Shown piece by piece: positions 8,301-16,283 of a stretch of 61,515 nt of DNA. The notes beneath the pieces were generated by a model. That model searched no databases. It had not been told where the DNA came from and worked only from the letters and a program-made list of their open reading frames with translations. The stretch is taken from IMG/VR virus record IMGVR_UViG_3300034073_004042, positions 1-61,515 of that record; one strand, written 5' to 3'. Made by a program: the position numbers and the translations under genes. The DNA is from a virus. Within the stretch, counting starts at the first letter, position 1. Each line of letters starts with the position of its first letter.

Positions 8301-9080
8301 ATGTCTAAAAAAACTTATAGAACCATAGCAATTAGTGATGTTCATTTAGGAACTAAAGATTGCAAAGCAGAACAGTTAGTCAATTTTCTAAAGAATAACT
8401 CATGTGAACATCTGTATCTTGTTGGTGATATAATTGATGGCTGGAAAATTAAAAGAAATAAACTCAGATGGAAACAAAGCCATACAAATGTTATTCGTAG
8501 TATACTAGGTCACGCAAAACGTGGAACAAATATTGTATATATTGCAGGAAATCATGATGAATTTATAAGACCATTTTTAACATATAAATTTAGTTTTGGG
8601 ATGATTGAGATAAAAAACCAACATGAACATATTGGTCTTGATGGAAAACACTATTTAATTGTACATGGAGATCTATTCGATGGTATTACAAGAATAGCAC
8701 CGTGGATTAGTTTTTTAGGAGACCATGCATATGACATAGTTCTCAGTATAAATTCTAAATTCAATTGGATCAGAAGAAAACTTGGATTTGGGTATTGGAG
8801 CTTAAGTAAATTTTTAAAACACAAAGTAAAACGAGCAGTAGATTTTATATTTCAATTTGAACAAAACATTTCATTATATTGTAAAAAACGTGGGTATGAT
8901 GGAATAATTTGTGGCCATATTCATAAAGCAGAAATAAAAATTATAGATAAAATAACTTATATGAATTCTGGTGATTGGGTAGAAAGCTGTACTGCTTTAG
9001 TAGAAGATTGGAATGGAAAATGGTTTATTATAACTTGGGTTAAGGAAGATCATGTGGATTCTAATACTTCTAGCAATTAA
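8301..9080 (+). CDS. LpxH-like metallophosphoesterase (UDP-2,3-diacylglucosamine diphosphatase family)
   Basis: The 259-residue calcineurin-type phosphoesterase has all metal-binding motifs: SDVHLG (DxH), VGDIID, GNHDE, HGD and GHIH near residue 208. These match bacterial proteins annotated as UDP-2,3-diacylglucosamine diphosphatases, which make lipid X in lipid A synthesis. In bacteria this subgroup is often next to a GT4 glycosyltransferase, and the same pair occurs here, which suggests joint transfer from a host. The SD AAAGGATGATAT precedes the ATG, just after a terminator hairpin, so expression is probably regulated by attenuation. The exact substrate is uncertain. Confidence 0.85.
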   Translation: MSKKTYRTIAISDVHLGTKDCKAEQLVNFLKNNSCEHLYLVGDIIDGWKIKRNKLRWKQSHTNVIRSILGHAKRGTNIVYIAGNHDEFIRPFLTYKFSFGMIEIKNQHEHIGLDGKHYLIVHGDLFDGITRIAPWISFLGDHAYDIVLSINSKFNWIRRKLGFGYWSLSKFLKHKVKRAVDFIFQFEQNISLYCKKRGYDGIICGHIHKAEIKIIDKITYMNSGDWVESCTALVEDWNGKWFIITWVKEDHVDSNTSSN

Positions 9081-9225
9081 TATTAATAATCCAAGAGATA
9101 TTCCTGGAAAAATAAGTTTAGAATTTAATTCTTTAGAAGCATGTATTGAAAGTGTAAATAGCTTACAATATAATCTCAAATTTAAGAACTATAGGATTGA
9201 AGCTCAATGTATAAAAAAATATTAA
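9052..9225 (+). CDS. Small hypothetical protein (57 aa)
   Basis: ATG at 9052 follows a strong SD (AAGGAAG) inside the end of the LpxH-like gene, and the frame ends 19 bases inside the GT4 gene. The product starts MWILILLAININNPRDIPGK and has Cys and Phe residues later. It resembles short phage proteins with an opening MWILI hydrophobic strand, but I know no function. Overlaps on both sides support a real gene in this three-gene operon. Confidence 0.65.
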   Translation: MWILILLAININNPRDIPGKISLEFNSLEACIESVNSLQYNLKFKNYRIEAQCIKKY

Positions 9226-10214
9226 TAATCACCGATAATTTACAAAATCAAATAAATGGAGTAGTTACAACATATACTAATTTAGCGAAATTGGCAAAAT
9301 CTAAAGGATATGAATTAAAATTTATAGACCCAAGCAATTTTAAACATTATTCTTTGCCTAGTTATCCTGAAATAAAATTAAGCCTACCATTTAATATAAA
9401 GAAAAAAATTAAAGAAATTGATCCTGACTATATTCATATAGCAACGGAGGGACCATTGGGTTTTGCAGCTAGGTTATATCTAGATAAGCAAAATATACAT
9501 TATAACACTAGTTATCATACTAAGTTACCTGAAGCATTAAAAAAACTTTTAGGTATACCAGAATTTTTAACATGGAAGTATATCAGATGGTTTCATAAAC
9601 ATAGTGGTAAAGTTTTAACTACTACATTATCTATGCGTGATGAACTATTGAATAATGGATTAAAAACGGAAATCATACCATGGACTAGAGGGGTAGATCG
9701 TGAAATATTTAAACCAATAAAAACAAATAGAGAAGAAAAAATTATATTATTATGTGTAAGTAGAATTAGTAAAGAAAAAAATTTGGATGCTTTTTGTAGT
9801 TTAGATTATCCAAATTCCAGAAAAATAATTGTTGGTGATGGCCCATATAGAAAACATCTAGAAGAAAAGTATAAAGACGTTGAGTTTACGGGATTTAAAA
9901 CTGGAAAAGAATTAGCAAAATATTATCAAATGGCCGATGTTTTTGTTTTTCCAAGTACTTGGGATACATTTGGTATAGTTATGATAGAGTCCTTAGCTTG
10001 TGGAACGCCAGTAGCAGCTTTTCCAGTTACTGGTCCACGTGATATCATCGTACAAAATGTAGATGGATACTTGTCTTACAATTTAGATTATGCAATTTCT
10101 TGTTGTTTGAAAATAGATAGAAATGTAGTTGCAAAAAGTAGCGAAAAATGGACATGGGAATCTGCTTGGGAAATATTTGAAAAAAATTTAATACAATTAA
10201 AATTTAATAATTGA
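9207..10214 (+). CDS. Glycosyltransferase family 4
   Basis: The 335-residue GT-B enzyme has an N-terminal acceptor domain (NGVVTTY near residue 17, HYNTSYHTKLPE near 109) and a C-terminal donor domain with LCVSRISKEKN, VGDGPYRKHLE and the retaining GT4 signature FPSTWDTFGIVMIESLACGTP, in which the E-x7-E pair is present. It is close to bacterial mannosyl- or sulfoquinovosyl-transferase-like enzymes paired with LpxH-like proteins. A role in host lipid or LPS glycosylation is inferred. The gene overlaps the preceding small gene by 19 bases. Confidence 0.9.
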   Translation: MYKKILIITDNLQNQINGVVTTYTNLAKLAKSKGYELKFIDPSNFKHYSLPSYPEIKLSLPFNIKKKIKEIDPDYIHIATEGPLGFAARLYLDKQNIHYNTSYHTKLPEALKKLLGIPEFLTWKYIRWFHKHSGKVLTTTLSMRDELLNNGLKTEIIPWTRGVDREIFKPIKTNREEKIILLCVSRISKEKNLDAFCSLDYPNSRKIIVGDGPYRKHLEEKYKDVEFTGFKTGKELAKYYQMADVFVFPSTWDTFGIVMIESLACGTPVAAFPVTGPRDIIVQNVDGYLSYNLDYAISCCLKIDRNVVAKSSEKWTWESAWEIFEKNLIQLKFNN

Positions 10215-10224
10215 CTATAAAAAA

Positions 10225-10623
10225 TTAATCTTCAAAAGTAACAGTAAATTGACGGCCTTTATAAATGAATGTAACAACTTCTCCACGCTTAATAGTTACA
10301 GGAACGTTGTTGCATTTTTGAGTCCATTCATATTTACGCTGATCTTCCCCGATCCTATTACCAACACCTGCACCTACAATAGCACCGATAACAGTTGCAG
10401 CATCACGACCGGATCCATTACCAACCTGATTTCCAATAATACCACCAGCTACCCCACCAATAACTGTACCCAATGTACTATTATTTGATTCTACTCTTTC
10501 CTGATAGCATTGTTGTTGATAAATTGTTTGATATCTGGGTTGCACAGAGATAACTCTAGCGATATCTTCATACCCATATGAAAATGTACTTACAAAAAGT
10601 AAAGCTAGTGGCAGTTTACGCAT
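10225..10623 (-). CDS. Glycine-zipper 2TM envelope protein
   Basis: The 132-residue product has an N-terminal signal sequence (LPLALLFVSTFSYG), a linker with a YQQQCYQE segment, then a glycine-zipper block TVIGGVAGGIIGNQVGNG and AATVIGAIVGAGVGNRIGE, as in the 17-kDa antigen/glycine-zipper family common in proteobacterial envelopes. The C-terminus is a small beta domain. Such proteins associate with membranes; the function in a phage is unknown and could be surface modification or exclusion. The gene is read from the promoter at 10780-10808 together with a 35-residue gene. Confidence 0.8.
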   Translation of the reverse strand: MRKLPLALLFVSTFSYGYEDIARVISVQPRYQTIYQQQCYQERVESNNSTLGTVIGGVAGGIIGNQVGNGSGRDAATVIGAIVGAGVGNRIGEDQRKYEWTQKCNNVPVTIKRGEVVTFIYKGRQFTVTFED

Positions 10624-10641
10624 AATTAGTTTCCTATAATT

Positions 10642-10749
10642 TTATCCATATTTTCTACGAACGACACGCTTAGCCATTTCTTTTAATGATCTAGGTTTTG
10701 GTGGTTTTTTGCCTTTTAAAATTTGGCTTACCCTGCGTGGACTTGGCAT
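10642..10749 (-). CDS. Very small basic protein (35 aa)
   Basis: ATG at 10749 follows an SD (AGGAATATAT spacing). The product is MPSPRRVSQILKGKKPPKPR followed by SLKEMAKRVVRRKYG, with about 12 Lys/Arg residues in 35, so it may bind nucleic acid or RNA polymerase. It has no close family that I recognise. It is the first gene behind a near-consensus sigma-70 promoter, which argues for early expression and for being a true gene. Confidence 0.6.
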   Translation of the reverse strand: MPSPRRVSQILKGKKPPKPRSLKEMAKRVVRRKYG

Positions 10750-10779
10750 ATATATTCCTTAGAATGTTGAGATATGTGA

Positions 10780-10808
10780 ATTGTATCGCCTTTAAATATT
10801 TATGTCAA
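10780..10808 (-). promoter_or_regulatory. Near-consensus sigma-70 promoter
   Basis: Minus-strand TTGACA (10803-10808), a 17-base spacer and TACAAT (10780-10785) lie about 30 bases ahead of the ATG at 10749. The stretch 10809-10898 upstream holds no gene that I can see. Confidence 0.75.
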
Positions 10809-10898
10809 GGTTGTTTTTTATCTGTATCATAAAAAATACAATACAATCCCCATAGATGTACTAACAATAATTTTACAATTAAAGACACTAAAAATATA

Positions 10899-11387
10899 TT
10901 AATCCACAGGTTTTCCATTTTCATCTACCTCAATCCAAGTATAATCTCCTAACCATTTTACTCTGCATATGTAATCATATTCAGATGGCTTTCCAGTAAA
11001 CCATTCAGTCGGACCATGCTTAACCAATCTATTAAATTTTTTTAGATTATCATAACATAGCCAATATATGTTTCCATTATATAACTTAAATTGATATTCT
11101 GCTGAATGCACAGCATCCGTAATTTCTAATCTACGTTTTATTTTAGCAGCCTGAGATTGAAGGACTTTTACTAAGTCCATAATTCTTTCATACTCTTGTT
11201 GCGCATGCATTCTAGCAACATTTAACATGATGTCTTTTTGTTTTGTTACTGGAACAAGATCGAATTTTGGACCACCAACTTCAGTTGGATATGGAGTCAC
11301 ATTTCGATTCAAGAAACTAACTAATGTTCCATCAACTTCTGTATCAAAACTAGTTCTTCCGTCCGCTGAATTTTTAGTATCACTCAT
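10899..11387 (-). CDS. DUF2452-like protein
   Basis: The 162-residue product has the layout I associate with DUF2452: a Pro/Gly-rich opening (YPTEVGGPKF), a long helix with QSQAAKIKRRLEI, the AEYQFKLYNGNIYWLC strand and a C-terminal WLGDYTWIEVDENG. The function is unknown. It lies one base after the stop of the preceding hypothetical gene. Confidence 0.6.
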   Translation of the reverse strand: MSDTKNSADGRTSFDTEVDGTLVSFLNRNVTPYPTEVGGPKFDLVPVTKQKDIMLNVARMHAQQEYERIMDLVKVLQSQAAKIKRRLEITDAVHSAEYQFKLYNGNIYWLCYDNLKKFNRLVKHGPTEWFTGKPSEYDYICRVKWLGDYTWIEVDENGKPVD

Positions 11388-11388
11388 A

Positions 11389-11787
11389 TTAATGACATGC
11401 TTTATTTTTATTGAATACAGTGTATAGTATTTTACTTGCTAAATTAAAATGTTTTTCCATTATATGATTAGCCAAGCCATAAGCAATTATTCCAATATCT
11501 TTATAATAATCATTACTTGGCCATTTTGATTTTCTGAATGGATAACTATAGATCAATAAACATTCATCACCAATTGATAATAGTTCTGAATTATTTTTTT
11601 TATGCAGTGCTTCCATTATTTGCAATGCCATTATGTTATCGCCTATATCAGTTCTTTCAAAGTTTTTAGCTAGTAAATGAACTATATATGCTTCTACTTC
11701 ATGATCAAGAATTATAGAAGTTGTTTTTTCAGATTCTAGAACTAGATCATAACAAGATTTAACATATTCAAACCAAAACTTATTCAT
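11389..11787 (-). CDS. Hypothetical protein, mostly helical
   Basis: The 132-residue product starts MNKFWFEYVKSCYDLVLESE. It is mainly helical, with two Cys and several aromatic residues. I do not recognise it. Its start lies five bases behind a TCTAAATA late-type box, and it is followed at one base by the DUF2452-like gene. Confidence 0.65.
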   Translation of the reverse strand: MNKFWFEYVKSCYDLVLESEKTTSIILDHEVEAYIVHLLAKNFERTDIGDNIMALQIMEALHKKNNSELLSIGDECLLIYSYPFRKSKWPSNDYYKDIGIIAYGLANHIMEKHFNLASKILYTVFNKNKACH

Positions 11788-11792
11788 ACTAT

Positions 11793-11800
11793 TATTTAGA
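11793..11800 (-). promoter_or_regulatory. Late-type promoter box (TCTAAATA)
   Basis: On the minus strand this 6-of-8 match to TATAAATA ends five bases before the ATG at 11787, the same spacing as at several other genes in the window. Confidence 0.45.
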
Positions 11801-11908
11801 AATAAGGGTGGGGATAACAGATTTCGTAGAACTGGTTATCGGCTCTGTTGTACCATAGTAGCCTCTCACTACTACAAATTGCTATGCATATTATACTTCT
11901 ACAAAAGT

Positions 11909-12172
11909 TTAATCCCCGACGAAAACGTTAGAACTTCCAGTAGCAGGTTCTCCACAAACTGATGCAGGATCTCCTTCGTTTACAACTGCGATATTATTAA
12001 TAAACACATTATTAGATCCTGCAACTATAGTTTGAGGAGTATGAGGAAATAATCCATGGCCACTAACAGTATCCCCATCAACTATCACTTCTTCATCATT
12101 TGCATATACCGAGCTTTGGCTGGGGACTAAATCACCTCCTGCACTATCATTATCTCTGGAAATTCCTGGCAT
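11909..12172 (-). CDS. PAAR-type baseplate spike tip protein
   Basis: The 87-residue product has the PAAR-repeat pattern: MPGISRDND at the start, then TVSGHG, VIVDGD, NNVFINNIAVVNEGD and the C-terminal SSNVFVGD. PAAR proteins form the sharp cone at the tip of the contractile tail spike (T4 gp5.4). The His and Cys residues that bind metal in this family can be placed at HGLFPH and VCGEP. The gene sits among small genes near nrd genes. Confidence 0.85.
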   Translation of the reverse strand: MPGISRDNDSAGGDLVPSQSSVYANDEEVIVDGDTVSGHGLFPHTPQTIVAGSNNVFINNIAVVNEGDPASVCGEPATGSSNVFVGD

Positions 12173-12180
12173 ATTAATAT

Positions 12181-12468
12181 TTATCGTAATGCGATGCCTG
12201 TTGTACCTTGTAGATACTGATCGGCAGCATCTTTTTTGCTTGTAACAACGGTAAATACATGACTCTTTTTTAGAGTGATAGTATCTTTATCACCTAAAAA
12301 GATCCATGGCATCATACCCAAGCCCTGTGGACCAATTGTAATAGATAGTGGTTTTGATATTGTAATGTCATCACCTTCGCTAGTATCATACCTAGCAATA
12401 AGTTCATCACCGTTTATAAGTTTTAAACTTACAATATCACCACTCGTAAAACCTTTATTAATTAACAT
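12181..12468 (-). CDS. Small beta-barrel (Sm-like) phage protein
   Basis: The 95-residue product has a strand pattern reminiscent of Sm/Lsm barrels (VSLKLINGDELIARYD, ITISKPLSITIGPQG, ITLKKSHVFTVV). Similar small proteins occur in T4-like phages of aquatic bacteria, without a known job. The fold call comes from pattern alone. It sits between the PAAR gene (8 bases away) and the next small gene (1 base). Confidence 0.55.
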   Translation of the reverse strand: MLINKGFTSGDIVSLKLINGDELIARYDTSEGDDITISKPLSITIGPQGLGMMPWIFLGDKDTITLKKSHVFTVVTSKKDAADQYLQGTTGIALR

Positions 12469-12469
12469 T

Positions 12470-12802
12470 TTATTTTTCTTTCGTATTATTTTGATATAAA
12501 GCCTCTAGCATTTTGTATTGCTGGTATGCTTTTTGTAATGTTTGATGTTTTTCTAACTTTTCTATATCAGGAGATAGAATAGCCAATCTTTGTTCTATTT
12601 TTTCTAAAAGTGAAACTAAATTTGTGCCCTTAATCATTATGTCGCCATTAAGATTTATTTCATCATTTATAATAACTGGATTATCAAAAATAGTTTTGTA
12701 ATTATAACTAGTATTATTTGCCAGTATAATATTTGATGAACTAGGTATAGTTGTATAAAATATAGTTCCACTATTACTATCAATAGTGTTATTGGTTGTC
12801 AT
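12470..12802 (-). CDS. Hypothetical protein with C-terminal coiled coil
   Basis: The 110-residue product has a Thr/Asn/Ser-rich beta N-terminus, a strand INLNGDIMIKGTNL, then a coiled-coil tail (SLLEKIEQRLAILSPDIEKL). The layout resembles small phage structural proteins with a 'L-x-x-R-L-x-x-L-x-P' helix. The function is unknown. It overlaps the glutaredoxin gene by 14 bases. Confidence 0.6.
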   Translation of the reverse strand: MTTNNTIDSNSGTIFYTTIPSSSNIILANNTSYNYKTIFDNPVIINDEINLNGDIMIKGTNLVSLLEKIEQRLAILSPDIEKLEKHQTLQKAYQQYKMLEALYQNNTKEK

Positions 12803-13022
12803 TTATTAAATATTCCTTTAGTTCTTTGAACCCTCCTAAAAGTTTACCATCTAAAATAATTTGTGGAACAGTTCTAGCTGTAGGTATTTCTTCAATAAGT
12901 TCTTCCTTAGTCCATCCATCTCCGATTTTTCGTTCTTCAAAAACAATTCCACGTTGTTTAAGTAGTGCCTTTGCTTGATCACAGTATGGACAATTGTACT
13001 TACTCCAAATTATGTTATTCAT
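12789..13022 (-). CDS. Glutaredoxin
   Basis: The 77-residue thioredoxin-fold protein carries the CPYC active site at residues 11-14, the cis-Pro block TVPQIILDG and GGFKEL for glutathione binding. It is the likely electron donor for the ribonucleotide reductase encoded in the same operon, as T4 NrdC is for T4 NrdAB. Confidence 0.9.
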   Translation of the reverse strand: MNNIIWSKYNCPYCDQAKALLKQRGIVFEERKIGDGWTKEELIEEIPTARTVPQIILDGKLLGGFKELKEYLINDNQ

Positions 13023-13035
13023 ATTTTATTACCTT

Positions 13036-13266
13036 TTATTTTTTACGAGGTGCAACTTCAATTAAGCATGGACTTTCTATTCTAGCAGCCATCATATGTA
13101 CGTGCTTACTCCAATCTAATAATTTATTACTTAACCAATCTAAAAATTTAACCCGCAAACATTTTTCTTTTTTTTCAATTTTGTGTAATTTTTCTAAGAG
13201 TGGTAACAATTCTTTCCCACCTTCAGAATGTTCAAAATTTTTAATATTTGTTATTTTTTCACTCAT
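13036..13266 (-). CDS. Hypothetical protein (76 aa)
   Basis: The product begins MSEKITNIKNFEHSEGGKEL and is basic and helical, with a Trp-rich centre (FLDWLSNKLLDWSKHVH). I do not recognise it. It overlaps the 57-residue gene before it by 8 bases and belongs to the nrd operon by position. Confidence 0.6.
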   Translation of the reverse strand: MSEKITNIKNFEHSEGGKELLPLLEKLHKIEKKEKCLRVKFLDWLSNKLLDWSKHVHMMAARIESPCLIEVAPRKK

Positions 13267-13432
13267 TTTCTAATACCTCTGCCTCTACAATAATACTTGA
13301 ATCACACATTTCCTGTGCAACTTCTTCTAATGTTTTTGCTAGTTCAGAATTTAAATCAAAATCTGAATTATCTTTATCTTTTATTAATTTACTGAATTTA
13401 ACAGTTATAATTTTTGTTTCAATCTTTGCCAT
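13259..13432 (-). CDS. Hypothetical acidic protein (57 aa)
   Basis: ATG at 13432 opens a frame of 57 codons starting MAKIETKIITVKFSKLIKDK and ending in an acidic helix (VEAEVLENE). It starts 10 bases after the nrdB stop and overlaps the next gene by 8 bases, which is the packing seen throughout this operon. No function is recognised. Confidence 0.65.
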   Translation of the reverse strand: MAKIETKIITVKFSKLIKDKDNSDFDLNSELAKTLEEVAQEMCDSSIIVEAEVLENE

Positions 13433-13442
13433 TATTTACTCC

Positions 13443-14537
13443 TTATAGATCAGGCAACTCTTCGTAGTTTAATTGTTCGCTCATTACACCGATAACATAG
13501 TTGGTAGATTCAGTTTCTTGTAATGCAACTTGTTTTTTAGAAATGTTTATATGTTTATTAAACCAGGGTATAGGACTATTTTTTGGATAGTCTTCATTAT
13601 ATTTCACACCAATATCTTTTAATCTATTATAGGCAGTGTAATCAACAAAGTTCTTTAGAATTTCAGAATTTAATCCAATTACTACACCCTTTTTAAACAA
13701 ATAATCAGCCCAAGATTTTTCTTCCTTAATCACTTCTAGATATAAGTTATATACTGCTTCTTCACATAAGATTTTTGCTTTAGCAAATCTTTCATCTTCT
13801 TTAACTACTGTATTAATAATCCAAGCAGTCCATTCAGCATGTAATAATTCATCCTGTAAAATTAAACTAATAATATTACCATTACCTATATAAATCTTAT
13901 TTTCCACCATAGCTAAGCTGGTAGCAAAACTAACCATAAACCTGAATGCTTCTAATGCATAACTTGCATTTAATGCCATCCATATTGCATTTATGTGTTC
14001 TTGCTCGTCTACCATTATACCTAATTCTTTGGAACAATTCAACTTGTGCAATCTATCATAATGATCACCAATATTAGATGCCATATTAATAATTTCGTCA
14101 GTTTCATGGATCTTGTTGAATTCATCCTTTGGAACGCCATATACATTTCTTATAATGTGACTATAGCTTTTAGAGTGGATATTGGTTTCAAAAAAGCTCC
14201 AATTGTTAACTAACGCTTCAAGTTCGGGAATTGAAATAACAGGTCCGAAAACTTGACTCGGGGCGCGACCCTGTATGCTGTCAAGAGCAGTTTGACGTAA
14301 TAGATTACTTGTAAAAATATGTTTGACAGCATTGCTGGCTTCCTTATGATCCATTTTATCTTTGGTTAAACTAATTTCTTCAGGAACCCAAAAAAATCCA
14401 CGTTGTAATTCTTCAAATTTTGCTATTTTTGGTTGGCGATACTCTTCAAATCTTTGAACAGTAACTTCGCCATCCAAGAACATTTTTCTCTTTAAATAAT
14501 TTGGTTTTGTTTTTAAATCGTATTGTGCTTTTGACAT
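13443..14537 (-). CDS. nrdB: Ribonucleotide reductase class Ia, small (radical) subunit
   Basis: The 364-residue product houses the diiron-tyrosyl radical that starts nucleotide reduction. Ligand motifs are in place: the Asp of LDSIQGR, Glu and His with the radical Tyr in FETNIHSKSYSH, the Glu of LEAFRF, and Glu/His of QDELLH. The C-terminal tail EELPDL would dock on NrdA. The length matches E. coli NrdB. It follows one base after an uncharacterised gene in the nrdA-nrdB operon. Confidence 0.95.
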   Translation of the reverse strand: MSKAQYDLKTKPNYLKRKMFLDGEVTVQRFEEYRQPKIAKFEELQRGFFWVPEEISLTKDKMDHKEASNAVKHIFTSNLLRQTALDSIQGRAPSQVFGPVISIPELEALVNNWSFFETNIHSKSYSHIIRNVYGVPKDEFNKIHETDEIINMASNIGDHYDRLHKLNCSKELGIMVDEQEHINAIWMALNASYALEAFRFMVSFATSLAMVENKIYIGNGNIISLILQDELLHAEWTAWIINTVVKEDERFAKAKILCEEAVYNLYLEVIKEEKSWADYLFKKGVVIGLNSEILKNFVDYTAYNRLKDIGVKYNEDYPKNSPIPWFNKHINISKKQVALQETESTNYVIGVMSEQLNYEELPDL

Positions 14538-15161
14538 TTATAGCATTCCTTTTATTTGTTCTCTAAAAAATCTAATATGAAAATAAGATCGTGTTTCAGC
14601 TAGCATGTTTCCAATTTCAGAAAGAACATATTGATACCTTTTGAAATCAGTATCATCATGTTGAAAATATCGATTCATTTCATCGCTGTTTTTAAATGTA
14701 GTGAATGTTTTGCCCGGTTTCTGTTTATCGTACACTGATACATTCAACCCTATATTGAACAGTCTGTCCCATATTGCTTTACCTTCATCACTTAAAGAAT
14801 CATCACTCATTAATCGTATACTTAAATTTTTGTTATCATCTAAAATAAATTTGTATAATTCACTAGCATATGGTTGTTTACCTCGATATTTAGGGTTTTT
14901 TCCAGTTAACATAACTACCAATGCTTGAGGGCGTTTTTCAAGTTCAACCCCCAATATAATAGTGCTTTGCTTATCTTCTAACCAATAATAAATTGTCTGA
15001 GATAAGACAATCTTTTTTATATTATTTCCTAAATCTACTGGGTTTACTCCATTATTCAATAGGTCATTTATATGATATACAAGTGCATCATATGTTTCAA
15101 AATTTCCAAGACCTGTTGGCATTTCAACCAACCAAGTCTTTTCAAAATTCTCTCTACTCAT
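14538..15161 (-). CDS. Hypothetical protein between nrdA and nrdB
   Basis: The 207-residue product has an alpha/beta pattern with a long helical N-terminal part and blocks such as ALVVMLTGKNPKYRG and LSDEGKAIWDRLFNIG. I do not recognise a family with a known function. An acetyltransferase-like fold is possible but not shown by any motif. It lies directly against nrdB (one base apart). Confidence 0.65.
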   Translation of the reverse strand: MSRENFEKTWLVEMPTGLGNFETYDALVYHINDLLNNGVNPVDLGNNIKKIVLSQTIYYWLEDKQSTIILGVELEKRPQALVVMLTGKNPKYRGKQPYASELYKFILDDNKNLSIRLMSDDSLSDEGKAIWDRLFNIGLNVSVYDKQKPGKTFTTFKNSDEMNRYFQHDDTDFKRYQYVLSEIGNMLAETRSYFHIRFFREQIKGML

Positions 15162-15177
15162 GAAATTTTTCCTTTAA

Positions 15178-15747
15178 TTATCTCCATTTTGGTCCTTCAA
15201 ACCATGCAACTAAACTGTGTCTTGTACCATATGTAACAGGGGTAACTTCATGTGGAATAAATGAAGGGAAAAATATAACAGAGCCCTGTTGTCTAATATC
15301 AGATGCCAAAGGTTCCTCAAACCCATCTAGATGGAATTTCATTTCACCACCTAGATAATCAGCAGGATTTGATAATTGAACTGAGCAACTTAATTTTCTA
15401 TGATGATTTGGATCATTATTAATCCAAAATACATCATGGTGTTTCTTATATTCACCTCTTTCCGAGGCATCATATTCCCCTATTTGAATAAAATTTAACC
15501 TTGTTACATGAATATTAAAAAAAGCTTGGTTTGCCTCTAATGCCATTAACCAAAGATCATTAAAAACATCTTTAAAATCAGGATTATCTTTTTGTATAAA
15601 TTTTACTCGACTTTTACGTATACTGACATCTACAACTGAATTACCAACTACAGCGGTTTCCCAATTATATTTTTCAGACTTTTTGATAATACTTTGACAG
15701 TACTCTGGAGTCCATTTACTTTTAAAGTAACACCATAGTCCATTCAT
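15178..15747 (-). CDS. 2-oxoglutarate/Fe(II)-dependent oxygenase (prolyl-hydroxylase-like)
   Basis: The 189-residue product has the double-stranded beta-helix Fe site: HHDVFW (HxD), the distal His in SFIPHEVTPV, and the 2-oxoglutarate-binding Arg in YGTRHSLVAW. The overall form resembles PKHD-type and P4H-like hydroxylases common in aquatic phages. The substrate may be protein or nucleotide. It starts inside the last four bases of the nrdA C-terminal gene. Confidence 0.85.
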   Translation of the reverse strand: MNGLWCYFKSKWTPEYCQSIIKKSEKYNWETAVVGNSVVDVSIRKSRVKFIQKDNPDFKDVFNDLWLMALEANQAFFNIHVTRLNFIQIGEYDASERGEYKKHHDVFWINNDPNHHRKLSCSVQLSNPADYLGGEMKFHLDGFEEPLASDIRQQGSVIFFPSFIPHEVTPVTYGTRHSLVAWFEGPKWR

Positions 15748-16283
15748 AACTTACAACTCAAACAATCTTGCTCATCATCATCTGGAATGACTATTTCATT
15801 GACAACATTACTAGATGATGTTAATGTTGTTTTAGAACCCAATTTGTTAATTAAACTATAGTAGAAAGTTTTTAATCCCCATTTATATCCTAACATTAGA
15901 TTTTTTGCAATTAATGTACTCGGAACTTTCCCGTCTTTAAAATGTGCAGGATTATAAAACGTATTTGTACTAATACTTTGATCTATATATGCAGCAAGTA
16001 CCGCAGCAGTTTTTAGATATTCAACACAATCTTTTTGATCCCACATTAGTTGATACCTATTTTTTAATTTTTTATATTCGGGGACAACTTGAACAAAACT
16101 TCCAGCCTTTGATTCTTTAACTGAAATCAATTCCATAGGAATTTCAATTCCATTAGTTGAATTTAAAACTACAGATGAGTTGTGAGATACACAACCATTT
16201 GGTAACGCATATGCACCACTTTTTGTAGTGATATCATATGTTGGAACTACTTCAGTATGCCTATTAATTTTTTTTATTTTCAT
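15744..16283 (-). CDS. nrdA: Ribonucleotide reductase large subunit, C-terminal part, fused behind split-intein C half
   Basis: The first 35 residues are an intein C half: block F TYDITTKSGAYAL and block G NGCVSHN, followed by Ser36 as the +1 extein residue. Residues 36-179 are the C-terminal part of class Ia NrdA (STNGIEIP, DQSISTNTFYNP, GLKTFYY), ending in the redox CxxC of QDCLSCKL. Trans-splicing with the product of 17405-19660 would give a 772-residue NrdA. It has its own SD (GGAG) and overlaps the endonuclease gene by 20 bases. Confidence 0.93.
   Translation of the reverse strand: MKIKKINRHTEVVPTYDITTKSGAYALPNGCVSHNSSVVLNSTNGIEIPMELISVKESKAGSFVQVVPEYKKLKNRYQLMWDQKDCVEYLKTAAVLAAYIDQSISTNTFYNPAHFKDGKVPSTLIAKNLMLGYKWGLKTFYYSLINKLGSKTTLTSSSNVVNEIVIPDDDEQDCLSCKL
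16179..16283 (-). other. Split intein, C-terminal half (35 aa)
   Basis: It encodes MKIKKINRHT through CVSHN, with the penultimate His, terminal Asn and a Ser at +1, which are the catalytic residues of the C-terminal splice junction. The length is typical of natural split IntC pieces. Confidence 0.9.

Noticed and set aside
11812-11850. GGGGATAACAG and ATCGGCTC on the plus strand resemble the 23S peptidyl-transferase region and I-SceI site
   Set aside because: The exact matches are only 11 and about 8 bases, which are expected many times by chance against a whole rRNA; kept only as a hairpin observation.
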